Shown here: positions 23,812-32,755 of the stretch, piece after piece | Layout of the letters: each line of letters opens with the position of its first letter | How positions within the stretch are numbered: position 1 is the stretch's first letter | Assembly: GCF_004795895.1 (NCBI RefSeq) | Contig: NZ_CP039250.1 | Coordinates: forward strand, 1,612,001 to 1,676,000 | Direction: 5' to 3' | DNA: 64,000 nt | Source of the DNA: Sphingopyxis sp. PAMC25046 | GTDB lineage: Bacteria > Pseudomonadota > Alphaproteobacteria > Sphingomonadales > Sphingomonadaceae | The notes under the pieces: model-generated | Database searches by the model: none | The model's input: only the letters and a program-made list of their open reading frames with translations | Told to the model about the DNA's origin: nothing | Made by a program: the position numbers and the translations under genes

Positions 23812-25149
23812 TCAGCCGCGGAACTGCCGGGGGTCGATCCCGAGCTTCGCCATCTTGTCGTAAAGCGTCTTTCGCGGCACGCCCAGCCGCGCCATGGTTT
23901 CGGCAATATTTCCGCGTGTTTGCGCCAGCGTGTCCTCGATAATCGTCGCCTCGAAGCGGCGCACGCGCTCGGCGAGCGGCGCGTCGGCGGGCATCGCCGC
24001 GCGGCCGGGGTCCGACGGCAGGTCGAGCACGACGCTATAGGCGAAATTCTTGAGTTCGCGGACATTGCCGGGCCAGTCGTGTTCGACGAGGTGACGGCGC
24101 ACCGCGTCGTCGATCCGGAAGTCCGCCAGCCCCATCTTCGCCGCGGCTTCGTCGAGGAAGAAGGCGAAGGTTTGCGGAATGTCCGACCGCCGCTCGCGCA
24201 GCGGCGGGATGCGCAGCTTTACGACGTGCAGCCGGTAATAAAGGTCCTCGCGAAAAGCGCCGCGGCGCACTGCGTCCATCAGGTCGGTCTTCGTGGCCGC
24301 GACGACGCGCAGGTCGACGGGCTCGGGCGCGCTGGCGCCCAGCGGCTGAACCTCGCGTTCCTCGATCACGCGGAGCAGCTTTGCCTGCACCGCTGGGTGC
24401 ATCGTATCGATCTCGTCGAGAAACAAGGTGCCGCGATGCGCGCTGCGGATCCGCCCGGCCTGTCCCAGCTTGCCTGTGGCCCGGTCGGTCATGTCGCTGC
24501 CGAACAGCTCGGCCTCGGCCAGTTCCTGCGGCAGCGCGGCGCAATTGACCGCGACGAGCGACGCCGCGCTCCGCCGGCTTTGGCGGTGGAGCATATGCGC
24601 GACCAGTTCCTTGCCCGTCCCCGTCTCGCCCTCGATCAGCACGTCGATGTCGGCCTGTGCAAGCTGCGCGATCGTCTCGCGCAGCCGCACCATCGCCGGG
24701 CTTTCGCCGATCAGCGGGCTATCGATCGCCGCCGCCGCGGCGGTCAGCCGCCGGTTGTCGAGGATCAACGCGCGGTGCGCGAGCGCGCGGCGGACGATGC
24801 CAACCAGATGATCGGCGGCAAAGGGCTTGGCGAGGAAATCGAAGGCGCCGTCGTGCAGCGCGCGCACCGCCATCGCGACGTCGGCATGGCCGGTGATCAG
24901 GACGACCGGAATCTCGGGATCGATCGCGTGGATCGCCGCGCGCAGCTCGAGCCCGTCCATCCCCGGCATCCGGATATCGGTGACGACCACCCCCGGAAAA
25001 TCGGCTGCGATCCGCGGCAGCACGCTTTGGGCATCGGCAAAGGCCTCGGCCGTCAGCCCGGCAAGGTCGAGCGTCTGGACATTGGCTTCGCGCAGCGCAG
25101 CATCGTCGTCGACGAAGAATATCGTCTGTTCGGCGGTGAAGAAGCTCAT
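23812..25149 (-). CDS. dctD: DctD-like response regulator lacking the GAFTGA loop
   Basis: A 445-residue regulator: receiver domain (1-120, phospho-acceptor Asp58 in VVVTDIRMPG), AAA+ domain (about 145-375, Walker A GETGTGKE at 174-181, GTLFLDEID at 240-248) and a Fis-type HTH at the end (GNIAETMARLGVPRKTLYDKM). In sigma-54 activators ELFG is followed by the sigma-54-contacting GAFTGA. Here ELFG is followed by SDMTDRATG (218-226), so that loop is absent and sigma-54 activation is doubtful. It overlaps the sensor kinase by ATGA. Together they resemble the DctB-DctD pair that controls C4-dicarboxylate uptake, and a DctA-type gene lies divergently next door. Confidence 0.85.
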   Translation of the reverse strand: MSFFTAEQTIFFVDDDAALREANVQTLDLAGLTAEAFADAQSVLPRIAADFPGVVVTDIRMPGMDGLELRAAIHAIDPEIPVVLITGHADVAMAVRALHDGAFDFLAKPFAADHLVGIVRRALAHRALILDNRRLTAAAAAIDSPLIGESPAMVRLRETIAQLAQADIDVLIEGETGTGKELVAHMLHRQSRRSAASLVAVNCAALPQELAEAELFGSDMTDRATGKLGQAGRIRSAHRGTLFLDEIDTMHPAVQAKLLRVIEEREVQPLGASAPEPVDLRVVAATKTDLMDAVRRGAFREDLYYRLHVVKLRIPPLRERRSDIPQTFAFFLDEAAAKMGLADFRIDDAVRRHLVEHDWPGNVRELKNFAYSVVLDLPSDPGRAAMPADAPLAERVRRFEATIIEDTLAQTRGNIAETMARLGVPRKTLYDKMAKLGIDPRQFRG

Positions 25150-26942
25150 GCCGGCCTCAGCGTCAGGCGGAAGCCGGCACCGCCGAGTGGCGAGGGAATG
25201 AGCGTCAGCGTGCCGTCGAAGCCGTTCATGATGTCGCTCGCGATTGCCAGCCCCAGCCCCAGCCCGTCGGGCCGCCCGGTGACGAAGGGCGTGAAGAGCT
25301 GCGGCAATATGTCGGCGGGAACGCCGGGGCCATTGTCGCAAATGTCGATCAGCACCGGGTCGCTGCCATGCGCGCGGAGCGTAGCGCGCGCGCCGTCGAT
25401 GCCGCGCATGGCCTCGGCGGCATTTTGCAGCAGGTTTATCAGCACCTGCTCCAGCCGCACGCGGCCCGCATGCACCGCGATGGCCGGATTCTCTACCTCC
25501 ACGTCGAGCGCAATGCCCTGCGCGCGCAGCCGGTCGCCGATCAGCAGCAATGCCCCGTCGATCGCCGATTGCAGCGGGACTGGACCGAGCGGCGCCGGCG
25601 CGCGGCGCGCGAAATTGCGCAGTTCGCCGGTGATCGCGCCGACGCGCGCGGTCAACTCGACGATATGGTCCAGATTGCCGCGCGCCTTGCCCGCCTGTTC
25701 GCGGTCGAGATAGGCAAGCGCGTTTTCGGCGAAGGTCCGGATCGCGGCGACCGGCTGGTTGATCTCGTGCGCGACGCCGGCGGTGATCTGTCCGATCGAG
25801 CCGAGCCGGCTTGCCTGCGCCAGTTCCTCGCGCGCGGCGCGATAGCGGCGATCGGTTTCGGTCTGCCTTTCCGACGCCAGCCGCAATTCGTCGTTCGCGT
25901 CGCGCAGGTCGCGCGTGCGCGCCGCGACCTCGCGCTCGAGCGCCTCGTGCGCGGCCTGCCGCATCGTCTGCCGCTCGACGAGGCGGAGCAGCGTGACGAT
26001 CGCCGCGCCCACGAGGATGAGCAGGATCAGGAAGATGACGCGCGCGGTTGCGTCGGCGCTGGCGCGCGCGGGCTCCGCGGGCTGGAGCAGGCGGAGCGTG
26101 CTGCCGGGGAGCGATACGCGCTCGTCTGCCTGGCGGAACAATTGGTCGCCGATGCGAAGATCGCCGTCGATGCGGCGAACCGGCAGCGGGGCCAGCCGCG
26201 CCTCGCCATAGCTGCGCGTCGCGCGAAGCCGTTGCTGCGCTTCGGCCGAAATCGGCTCGAACGAGCGGAAGCGCCAGCGGGGATCGCTGCTCATCACGAC
26301 GATCCCCGCCGCGTCGGTCACCAGCGTCGTTGCCGCCGAATCCGCCCAGCGTGCCTCGAGCTTGTCGAACTCGACCTTGAGCACGATCACGCCGAGCTGG
26401 CGTCCGCCCACGGTGACGCGGCGCGCGAGATAGAGCCCGGGGCGCCCGCTGACCGTTCCGAGCGCGAATAGCTCGGCCTCGCCGCGCTGCATCGCGCCCT
26501 GGAAATAGGGACGAAAGCGGTAGTTCTCGCCGACGAAGCTCGTCGCCGCGCGCCAGTTGCTCGCCGCGATCGTCGTGCCGCCGGCATCAAGGACATAGAT
26601 CACCGCGGCGTCGGTGCGCGCCGCTAGCTGTTCGAGTTCGCGGTCGAGGCGGCGTGATGCGGCGGCGCTCTTGTCGGCGAGCGCCGCGCGTACGTCTGGA
26701 AATTCTGTGAGGACGCGGGGCAGCAGGCGGAATTTCTGCAATTCGCTTTCGAGCAGGCTCGCGTGGGCGCGCGCATTCTGGCGCGCTTCGAGACCGGCCT
26801 GCGCGCTCGCACGGCCCGTCGCCCATTGCGCAAGCGCGAACCCGGCGACGAGCAGGACGGCAAGCCCCGCTGCAACCGCGACGATCACGCGTCGGCGGTT
26901 GGCCTGGGGACCGATCGGAGTCGAATCGCGCGGCGAATGCAT
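25146..26942 (-). CDS. dctB: DctB-like sensor histidine kinase
   Basis: A 598-residue membrane sensor: transmembrane helix about 19-41, a large periplasmic double-PDC-type sensor domain (about 42-300, with the DctB-like YRFRPYFQGAM at 141-151), a second helix about 301-321, a coiled-coil linker (325-378), then the HisKA box with His392 (GVAHEINQPVAAI) and an HATPase domain (NLLQNAAEAM, DNGPGV, GLGLAI). It senses C4-dicarboxylates or relatives in known systems. Start at 26942 is chosen over 26990 because the latter adds an unlikely charged extension; no strong ribosome-binding site is visible for either. It forms an operon with the response regulator through an ATGA overlap. Confidence 0.87.
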   Translation of the reverse strand: MHSPRDSTPIGPQANRRRVIVAVAAGLAVLLVAGFALAQWATGRASAQAGLEARQNARAHASLLESELQKFRLLPRVLTEFPDVRAALADKSAAASRRLDRELEQLAARTDAAVIYVLDAGGTTIAASNWRAATSFVGENYRFRPYFQGAMQRGEAELFALGTVSGRPGLYLARRVTVGGRQLGVIVLKVEFDKLEARWADSAATTLVTDAAGIVVMSSDPRWRFRSFEPISAEAQQRLRATRSYGEARLAPLPVRRIDGDLRIGDQLFRQADERVSLPGSTLRLLQPAEPARASADATARVIFLILLILVGAAIVTLLRLVERQTMRQAAHEALEREVAARTRDLRDANDELRLASERQTETDRRYRAAREELAQASRLGSIGQITAGVAHEINQPVAAIRTFAENALAYLDREQAGKARGNLDHIVELTARVGAITGELRNFARRAPAPLGPVPLQSAIDGALLLIGDRLRAQGIALDVEVENPAIAVHAGRVRLEQVLINLLQNAAEAMRGIDGARATLRAHGSDPVLIDICDNGPGVPADILPQLFTPFVTGRPDGLGLGLAIASDIMNGFDGTLTLIPSPLGGAGFRLTLRPA

Positions 26943-27014
26943 GTGTGGATTATTGCACAAATATCGACGAGCGTATGCGGGAAATCGCACAATTCATGTT
27001 CCCCGGCAAAGGCT

Positions 27015-27062
27015 TCGATCTATAAAATTTATATATTACAGTATATTATATTTACCTCATGT
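27015..27062. promoter_or_regulatory. AT-rich divergent control region, dctB/dctA
   Basis: A nearly pure A/T stretch of about 48 bases in otherwise GC-rich DNA. It includes the inverted repeat TATAAA-A-TTTATA (27021-27033) and further TATAT runs, and lies between the sensor kinase and the symporter gene. No sigma-54 -24/-12 element (TGGCAC-N5-TTGC) was found between 26943 and 27156, so promoters here are probably sigma-70 type. Confidence 0.5.
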
Positions 27063-27156
27063 GATGTTTGACCCCCTTTCTGCGCCGCTTCTAGATTAGC
27101 GGAAAGGCCGCTGGACGGCAAGATGCGCCGATGGGCGCGAGAATGGGGAGAGGCTG

Positions 27157-28497
27157 GTGGCAGCCACGATCGATCTGAACGCGACACAAGCGGAGCTGAC
27201 TCCGCGGCCGTGGTGGACGCATCTTTATGTCCAGGTCCTCGCGGCAATCTTCGCCGGCGTGTTGCTCGGCCATTATTGGCCGTTGGTTGCGACCGAGTTC
27301 AAGCCGCTCGGCGACGGTTTCATCAAGCTCGTCAAGATGATCATCGCGCCGGTCATCTTCCTGACCGTCGCGACGGGCATCGCCTCGATCGGCGGCGAGA
27401 CCAAGGCGCTTGGCCGTGTCGTCGGCAAGACCTTTGCCTATTTCCTCTTCTTTTCGACGCTTGCGCTGATCGTCGGGCTGGTGGTCGCCAATGTGATCCA
27501 GCCGGGCGCGGGCATGAACATCGACCCCGCCACGCTCGATGCCGGGGCGGTCGCGCAATATGAGGCCAAGGCGCACGAGGCGACGCTCACCGCGTTCCTG
27601 CTCGAAATCATTCCGACCACCTTCGTTTCGGCACTGACCGAGGGATCGATTCTGCAGGCGCTGTTCGCCGCCATCCTGTTCGGCCTCGCGCTGTCGCACG
27701 CCGGCGAGCCGGGAAAGCAGGTGCTCGGCCTGCTCGAAAAGGTCTCGGTCGTTTTCTTCGGCCTCGTCGGCATGTTGATGAAATTCGCGCCGATCGGCGC
27801 GTTCGGCGCGATGGCCTTCACGATCGGCCGCTATGGCGTCGAATCGCTCGCCAATCTCGGTTTGCTGATCGCGACCTTCTATCTGACCTCGCTCTTCTTC
27901 GTGATTGTCATCCTCGGCGCGGTCGCGCGGCTGTGCGGCTTTTCGATCTTCAGCCTGATTTCCTATCTCAAGGCCGAACTGCTGCTCGTGCTCGGCACCT
28001 CCTCTTCGGAAGCGGCCTTACCCAGCCTGATCCAGAAGCTCGAACAGGCCGGGTGCGCGAAGCCGATCGTCGGCCTCGTCGTGCCGACCGGCTACAGCTT
28101 CAATCTCGACGGCACCAACATCTACATGACGCTCGCGGCGCTGTTCATCGCGCAGGCGGTAGGGGTCGATCTCAGCCTCGGCGACCAGATCGCGCTGCTG
28201 CTCGTCGCGATGGTCAGCTCGAAAGGCGCGGCGGGGGTCACCGGCGCGGGGTTCATCACGCTCGCCGCGACGCTGTCGATCGTGCCGTCGGTGCCCGTCG
28301 CGGGGCTCGCGCTGATCCTCGGCATCGACCGCTTCATGAGCGAGTGCCGCGCGCTCACCAATTTCATCGGCAATGCGCTCGCGGCGATCGTCGTCGCGGG
28401 ATGGGAAAAGGCGCTCGACCGAGAGGCGCTTCATCGCGCGCTGGGGGGCGAACCCGCGCCGCTAGCCGCGCAGCCGATCGAGGCCGACGCCGATTGA
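27157..28497 (+). CDS. dctA: C4-dicarboxylate/amino-acid:cation symporter, DctA type
   Basis: A 446-residue DAACS-family symporter with about eight membrane helices and two re-entrant loops. The serine-rich loop [15 protein letters not shown] (about 284-298) and the helix-7 motif [17 protein letters not shown] (about 310-326), followed by [13 protein letters not shown], match DctA more closely than GltP. It imports succinate, fumarate, malate and sometimes aspartate with cations. Start is a GTG at 27157 preceded by GGGGAGAGG. The TonB receptor follows after 31 bases, suggesting co-transcription. Divergence from DctBD-like genes supports control by that pair. Transport of glutamate-type products from the adjacent island is possible but unproven. 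Confidence 0.9.
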   Translation: MAATIDLNATQAELTPRPWWTHLYVQVLAAIFAGVLLGHYWPLVATEFKPLGDGFIKLVKMIIAPVIFLTVATGIASIGGETKALGRVVGKTFAYFLFFSTLALIVGLVVANVIQPGAGMNIDPATLDAGAVAQYEAKAHEATLTAFLLEIIPTTFVSALTEGSILQALFAAILFGLALSHAGEPGKQVLGLLEKVSVVFFGLVGMLMKFAPIGAFGAMAFTIGRYGVESLANLGLLIATFYLTSLFFVIVILGAVARLCGFSIFSLISYLKAELLLVLGTSSSEAALPSLIQKLEQAGCAKPIVGLVVPTGYSFNLDGTNIYMTLAALFIAQAVGVDLSLGDQIALLLVAMVSSKGAAGVTGAGFITLAATLSIVPSVPVAGLALILGIDRFMSECRALTNFIGNALAAIVVAGWEKALDREALHRALGGEPAPLAAQPIEADAD

Positions 28498-28528
28498 CCG
28501 GACAAAACAAGATATGGGGAGTGAGACA

Positions 28529-31500
28529 ATGACAATGACCAAAGCCCGCTGGGCCCGCCACAGCAGCCGTACCGTGCTGGTTCTCGCCGGCATCGGTGTC
28601 TTCGCCGCGCCGCTCGCCGCGCAGGAAGCGCCGGCCGAGGCCGCCGCCGCCGCGTCTGGCGAAGAAGCGATCGTCGTTACCGGAAGCCGCATCGCGCGTG
28701 AAACCTATGACACGCCGGCGCCGGTGATCGGCGTGACTTCCGAAGATCTGCTCGAAGCGGGGGACAGCGAACTCAGCGAAACGCTCGCCGATCTGCCGCA
28801 GCTGTCGTCGGCAACCAATGACGCGACCGTCACCGGCAATACGCAGAATTCGGGCCTCAGCTCGATCGAACTCCGCAACTTGGGTTCGAACCGCACGCTC
28901 GTCCTCGTCGACGGCCGCCGCACCGTGTCGAACAGCGGCATTTCGAATCTCGTTAGCCTGTCGACGATCCCCAGCGATTTCGTCGACCGGGTCGAGATCA
29001 TCACCGGCGGCACCTCATCGGTCTATGGTTCGGATGCCGTAGCAGGTGTCGTCAACATCATCACCAAGAAGAATGAGCGCGGGCTGACCCTGCGCGCGCG
29101 CACCGGCATCACCTCCGAAGGCGACGGGCAGGAACTGACGCTTGGCGCGACATACGGCACGCGCTTTGCCGACGGCCGCGGCTATTTCCTCGTCAGCGGC
29201 ACCTATGACCGCGACTGGGGCATCCGCGCGGTCGACCGCGAATGGGCGGTGCGACCGGTCTCCTACGACTATGATTTCGAGAACGGCATCAACGAATTCG
29301 AAGGCGTGTATATCAACGCCGACGGCGCGCCCGCGAGCGGGTCGCGCCCTGCGTCCGAATTCCCGCCGCTGGTGATGAGCGACCTCAGCAGCTTCATTCC
29401 CGGTGGCGTATTCTCGGGCGCCAGTTCGGCGCGCGACCGTTTCTACCGGAACGGCGTGCTCGTCGAGCGCGGACCCGACCCCGTCACCGGCGAGCCCGTC
29501 ACCGGCAGCGGAGGCGGCGCGAACAGCCCCGGTAACGTCGGCTATTTCCTGCCCAATCGCGACGGTTACAATCAACGCACCGGCCGCTCGCTGATCCTCG
29601 CGCGCAAACGCTATCTGGGTGCGGCGAAGCTCGAATATGAATTTTCGGACGCGATCGAAGCCTTCGCGCAGCTCCAATATTCGCGGATTACCTCGGGCGA
29701 GACGCGTGAATCGGTCGGCATCGGCTGGGATTCGACCTATCCGCTCACCGACCCCGTCACCGGCGTGACGACCGAGATCGAATATGGCAAGATCCCATGC
29801 CGCCGCGCCAGCGGTTCGGGCTCGGGCCCGTGCAATCCCTTCGTCCCTGCCGAAATCCGCGCCGATGCGCCCTCGACCGGCGCGGGCATCGCGTGGGATC
29901 GCCGTTTCGACGAGGTCGGCGGCCAGATCACCGAAAACAAGCGCGAGACGATCCGCAGCTGGGCGGGCCTGCGCGGCAAGATTTCGGACAGCTGGAACTG
30001 GGAAGCCAGCTTCGGTTACGGCCAGTACAAGCAGGACCAGTGGCGCCGGAACGAGATCAACGGCGTCAACCTGACGCAGGCGCTCAACGCCGAAATGGGA
30101 CCCAATGGGCCGCAATGCGCCGATGCCGACGCGCGCGCCGCGGGCTGCGTCGCGATCGACCTGTTCGGCGAGGGGTCGATCACCCCCGAAATGGCGGCAT
30201 GGATCCGCGCCGACCTGCACCAAGAACTGACGATCCGCCAATATACCGGCCAGGCCTTTGTCACCGGCGAGCTGTTCCAGCTTCCCGCCGGCCCGGTTGG
30301 CGCTGCCTTCGGCATCGATTACCGCAAGGACAGCCAGGACCTCACCGGCGACCTCCTGTCGCAGACGGGAGGCACGACGGGCAATGCGGTGCCCAATTTC
30401 GGCGGGTCGATCCGCGCGCTCGAGGGCTATGGCGAAGTCAGCGTGCCGCTGCTCCGCGACGCGCCCGGCGCCTATCTGCTCAGCGTCGACGCCTCGGCGC
30501 GCGTCGCCGATTATAGCATCGACCGGGTCGGCACCGTGTTCAGCTGGCGCGGCGGCGTCCAATATGCGCCGATCCCCGACATCCGTTTCCGCGCGCAATT
30601 CGCCCGCGCCCAGCGCGCACCCGACATTGCCGAGCTTTATTCGCCGCCGCGCGGCAATTTCGAGGCCGCAAATGATCTGTGCGACGGCGTGACCCCGACG
30701 ACGACGGGGCGGATCGCCGCGAGCTGCCGGCTCGATCCCGGCATCCAGGCGCTGTTCGCGCAGCAGGCGACCGACGGCGTGACGCAGCGTTATACGCAGG
30801 CGGGCAACAGCCTCTACAGCCCCAATGGCGGCAATCTCGACCTCAAGGAAGAAACCGCCGATACGCTGACGCTCGGCGCCGTGATCGCGCCGCGGTTCGT
30901 GCCCGGCCTGACGATCGCGGTCGATTATTACAACATCCGCATCAAGGATGCGATCGACGCCTATTCGAACCGCGACATCCAGCTGCAATGCTATGACACC
31001 GACGTGCCGCAGGCCGACAATCCATTCTGCGCCGACATCACGCGCAACGCGAACAACGGCCAGATCGTCGAACTGGTGCAGCGGCAGGTCAACCTCGCGC
31101 GCTTCGACACGCAGGGGATCGATGTCGCCTTCAACTATCGTTTCCGCCTCGACGATGCGCTCGGCATCCCCGGTCGCTTCGACCTGCGTTACGACGGCAC
31201 GCATGTGCTGAAACAGAAGGTCCAGTTCCAGGGCGTCGACGGGACCGTCACCAACGACCTTGCTGGGGATCTTGCCGAGGGCAGCTTCAAATATCGCGCG
31301 CGCGGGTCGCTGAGCTGGAAGCTCGACAATTTCCGCATTCGCTGGACGACCACCTACTATGACAAGATCAACGACAGCAATTCGCTGGCCGACCAATATA
31401 CCGCGCTGCTCGAAACCAATCCGAATGCCGAGGTGCCGATTTTCCTCAACATCGGCGACGTGTGGGAGCACGACCTGTTTATGTCGTTCGATATCGACAG

Positions 31501-31663
31501 CGGCGGTAAGGAATTCCGCCTCTATGGCGGGGTGAACAATCTGTTCAATTCGACCAGCCCCTTCCTGCCGAGCGGGACCGAGAGCGGTCGCTTGACCAAC
31601 CAGAACGGCGTCTATGATATTGCCGGACGCCGCTTCTATGTCGGCGCGACGGTGAAATTCTGA
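28529..31663 (+). CDS. TonB-dependent receptor, large oar-like class
   Basis: A 1044-residue outer-membrane receptor. The signal peptide ends near AAPLAAQ-EA (about residue 32). The plug begins at EEAIVVTGSRIARETYDTPAPV (about 44-65) and has IELRNLGSNRTLVLVDGRR and VEIITGGTSSVYGSDAVAGVVNI. The long barrel ends YVGATVKF. The VTGSRI start and the large size are typical of sphingomonad receptors for peptides, polysaccharides or aromatic compounds. ATG 28529 is chosen because GGGGAG is nine bases before it; an ATG at 28514 overlaps that site. It sits between the dctA-type gene and an SGNH lipoprotein gene, whose ATG shares its last base. Substrate is unknown. Confidence 0.92.
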   Translation: MTMTKARWARHSSRTVLVLAGIGVFAAPLAAQEAPAEAAAAASGEEAIVVTGSRIARETYDTPAPVIGVTSEDLLEAGDSELSETLADLPQLSSATNDATVTGNTQNSGLSSIELRNLGSNRTLVLVDGRRTVSNSGISNLVSLSTIPSDFVDRVEIITGGTSSVYGSDAVAGVVNIITKKNERGLTLRARTGITSEGDGQELTLGATYGTRFADGRGYFLVSGTYDRDWGIRAVDREWAVRPVSYDYDFENGINEFEGVYINADGAPASGSRPASEFPPLVMSDLSSFIPGGVFSGASSARDRFYRNGVLVERGPDPVTGEPVTGSGGGANSPGNVGYFLPNRDGYNQRTGRSLILARKRYLGAAKLEYEFSDAIEAFAQLQYSRITSGETRESVGIGWDSTYPLTDPVTGVTTEIEYGKIPCRRASGSGSGPCNPFVPAEIRADAPSTGAGIAWDRRFDEVGGQITENKRETIRSWAGLRGKISDSWNWEASFGYGQYKQDQWRRNEINGVNLTQALNAEMGPNGPQCADADARAAGCVAIDLFGEGSITPEMAAWIRADLHQELTIRQYTGQAFVTGELFQLPAGPVGAAFGIDYRKDSQDLTGDLLSQTGGTTGNAVPNFGGSIRALEGYGEVSVPLLRDAPGAYLLSVDASARVADYSIDRVGTVFSWRGGVQYAPIPDIRFRAQFARAQRAPDIAELYSPPRGNFEAANDLCDGVTPTTTGRIAASCRLDPGIQALFAQQATDGVTQRYTQAGNSLYSPNGGNLDLKEETADTLTLGAVIAPRFVPGLTIAVDYYNIRIKDAIDAYSNRDIQLQCYDTDVPQADNPFCADITRNANNGQIVELVQRQVNLARFDTQGIDVAFNYRFRLDDALGIPGRFDLRYDGTHVLKQKVQFQGVDGTVTNDLAGDLAEGSFKYRARGSLSWKLDNFRIRWTTTYYDKINDSNSLADQYTALLETNPNAEVPIFLNIGDVWEHDLFMSFDIDSGGKEFRLYGGVNNLFNSTSPFLPSGTESGRLTNQNGVYDIAGRRFYVGATVKF

Positions 31664-32628
31664 TGCGAAACGAAAATACGAAAGCTTCGGGGCTTCGATC
31701 CACTGGACCCCTGAAGGCCATGTCGGGAGCGGTGCTGCTGATGCTGGCGGGGTGCGCGCCCGGCCAGGCAGTCGCCAGCACCGCCCCGCATGGTGACGCT
31801 GCCGCGGCACCCGCCGAGACCAAGGCGGCGCCGAAGACGATCCTGTTCATCGGCAACAGCTTCACCCAAGGCGCGCATTCGGCGGCGCGCAACTGGCGCG
31901 CGGGGTCGGTCACCGACCTCAACAATGCGGGCTATGGCGGCGTTCCCGCGCTGTTCAAGCTGTTCACCGAGCAGGCGGGGCTCGACTATCGCGTCAGCCT
32001 CGAAACACAGGGCGGCAAGTCGCTCGGCTTTCATTACGACGAGCGGCGTGAGCGGTTCGACCGCGCGTGGGATATCGTCGTGCTGCAAGAATATAGCACG
32101 CTCGACCGCGAACGCCCGGGTGATCCCGCCGACTATATCCGCAACGTCGGCCGCCTCGCGGCGCTGTTCAAGGCGCGCAATCCCGCGGTCGACATCCGCC
32201 TCGCCGCGACCTGGTCGCGCGCCGACCAGGCCTACAAGCCCAAGGGCCATTGGTATGGCAAGCCGGTGTCGGCCATGGCCGAAGACCTTCGCGCTGCGGC
32301 CGACCGCGCGCGATCCGCCAACCCCGCGGTGGCGGGCGTGCTGCCGGTCGGACAGGCGTGGAACCGCGCGATGACGAGCGGGGTCGCCGACCCCAATCCC
32401 TATGACGGCATCGGTTACGGCCAGCTCGATCTCTGGGCCTACGACCATTATCACGCGAGCGTCGCGGGCTATTATCTCTCGGCGCTCATTACCTTTGGCG
32501 CGGTTACAGGTATCGATCCCACGACGCTGGGTCCGAAGGAACGCGGCGCCGACGAGCTTGGCCTTTCGGATGCGCAGGCCGCGGCGCTGCAACGCGTCGC
32601 GCGCGATACGCTCGCAAGCGCCACATAG
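31663..32628 (+). CDS. SGNH/GDSL hydrolase-like lipoprotein
   Basis: A 321-residue protein with a lipobox (MLAGC, about residue 29), so lipid-anchored in the envelope. The SGNH pattern is visible: block I GNSFTQG (about 63-69, nucleophile Ser), an Asn-Gly-rich block II around NNAGYGG, and a C-terminal D-x-x-H (YDHYHAS, about 264-270). Family members hydrolyse esters or O-acetyl groups on glycans. The stop codon of the TonB receptor shares a base with its ATG, which means coupled translation and probably a shared substrate. It could deacetylate a glycan or a peptidoglycan fragment before uptake; the substrate is not shown. Confidence 0.75.
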   Translation: MRNENTKASGLRSTGPLKAMSGAVLLMLAGCAPGQAVASTAPHGDAAAAPAETKAAPKTILFIGNSFTQGAHSAARNWRAGSVTDLNNAGYGGVPALFKLFTEQAGLDYRVSLETQGGKSLGFHYDERRERFDRAWDIVVLQEYSTLDRERPGDPADYIRNVGRLAALFKARNPAVDIRLAATWSRADQAYKPKGHWYGKPVSAMAEDLRAAADRARSANPAVAGVLPVGQAWNRAMTSGVADPNPYDGIGYGQLDLWAYDHYHASVAGYYLSALITFGAVTGIDPTTLGPKERGADELGLSDAQAAALQRVARDTLASAT

Positions 32629-32716
32629 GATGCCCGGGAAGCGGTAGAGCGGATCGAAAGAGCCGCTCGTTCGTCACCGAAAACCTGCGCCGTGACCGAC
32701 TGACGCGACAAGCCAT

Positions 32717-32745
32717 TTGCTTATGCTGTATTGGGGTTGTAATAC
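32717..32745 (+). promoter_or_regulatory. Promoter of the class A PBP gene
   Basis: TTGCTT (32717-32722), a 17-base spacer and TAATAC (32740-32745) form a sigma-70-like promoter ending 10 bases before the ATG at 32756. Transcription would begin within a few bases of that ATG, which would make the mRNA leaderless or nearly so. It also argues against the upstream in-frame starts at 32717 and 32723. Confidence 0.5.
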
Positions 32746-32755
32746 GGCCTCGAGC

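Noticed and set aside
26943..27156. Sigma-54 promoter ahead of dctA
   Set aside because: Looked for TGGCAC-N5-TTGC on both strands; none found. The region is AT-rich and sigma-70-like.
29015..31810. Long open frame antisense to the third TonB receptor
   Set aside because: Composition is that of an antisense shadow; the receptor on the plus strand has full signature motifs. The same applies to 16586-18709.
32629..32716. Terminator after the SGNH lipoprotein gene
   Set aside because: GAGCGG/CCGCTC can pair over ten bases, but the stem is short and no T-run follows.
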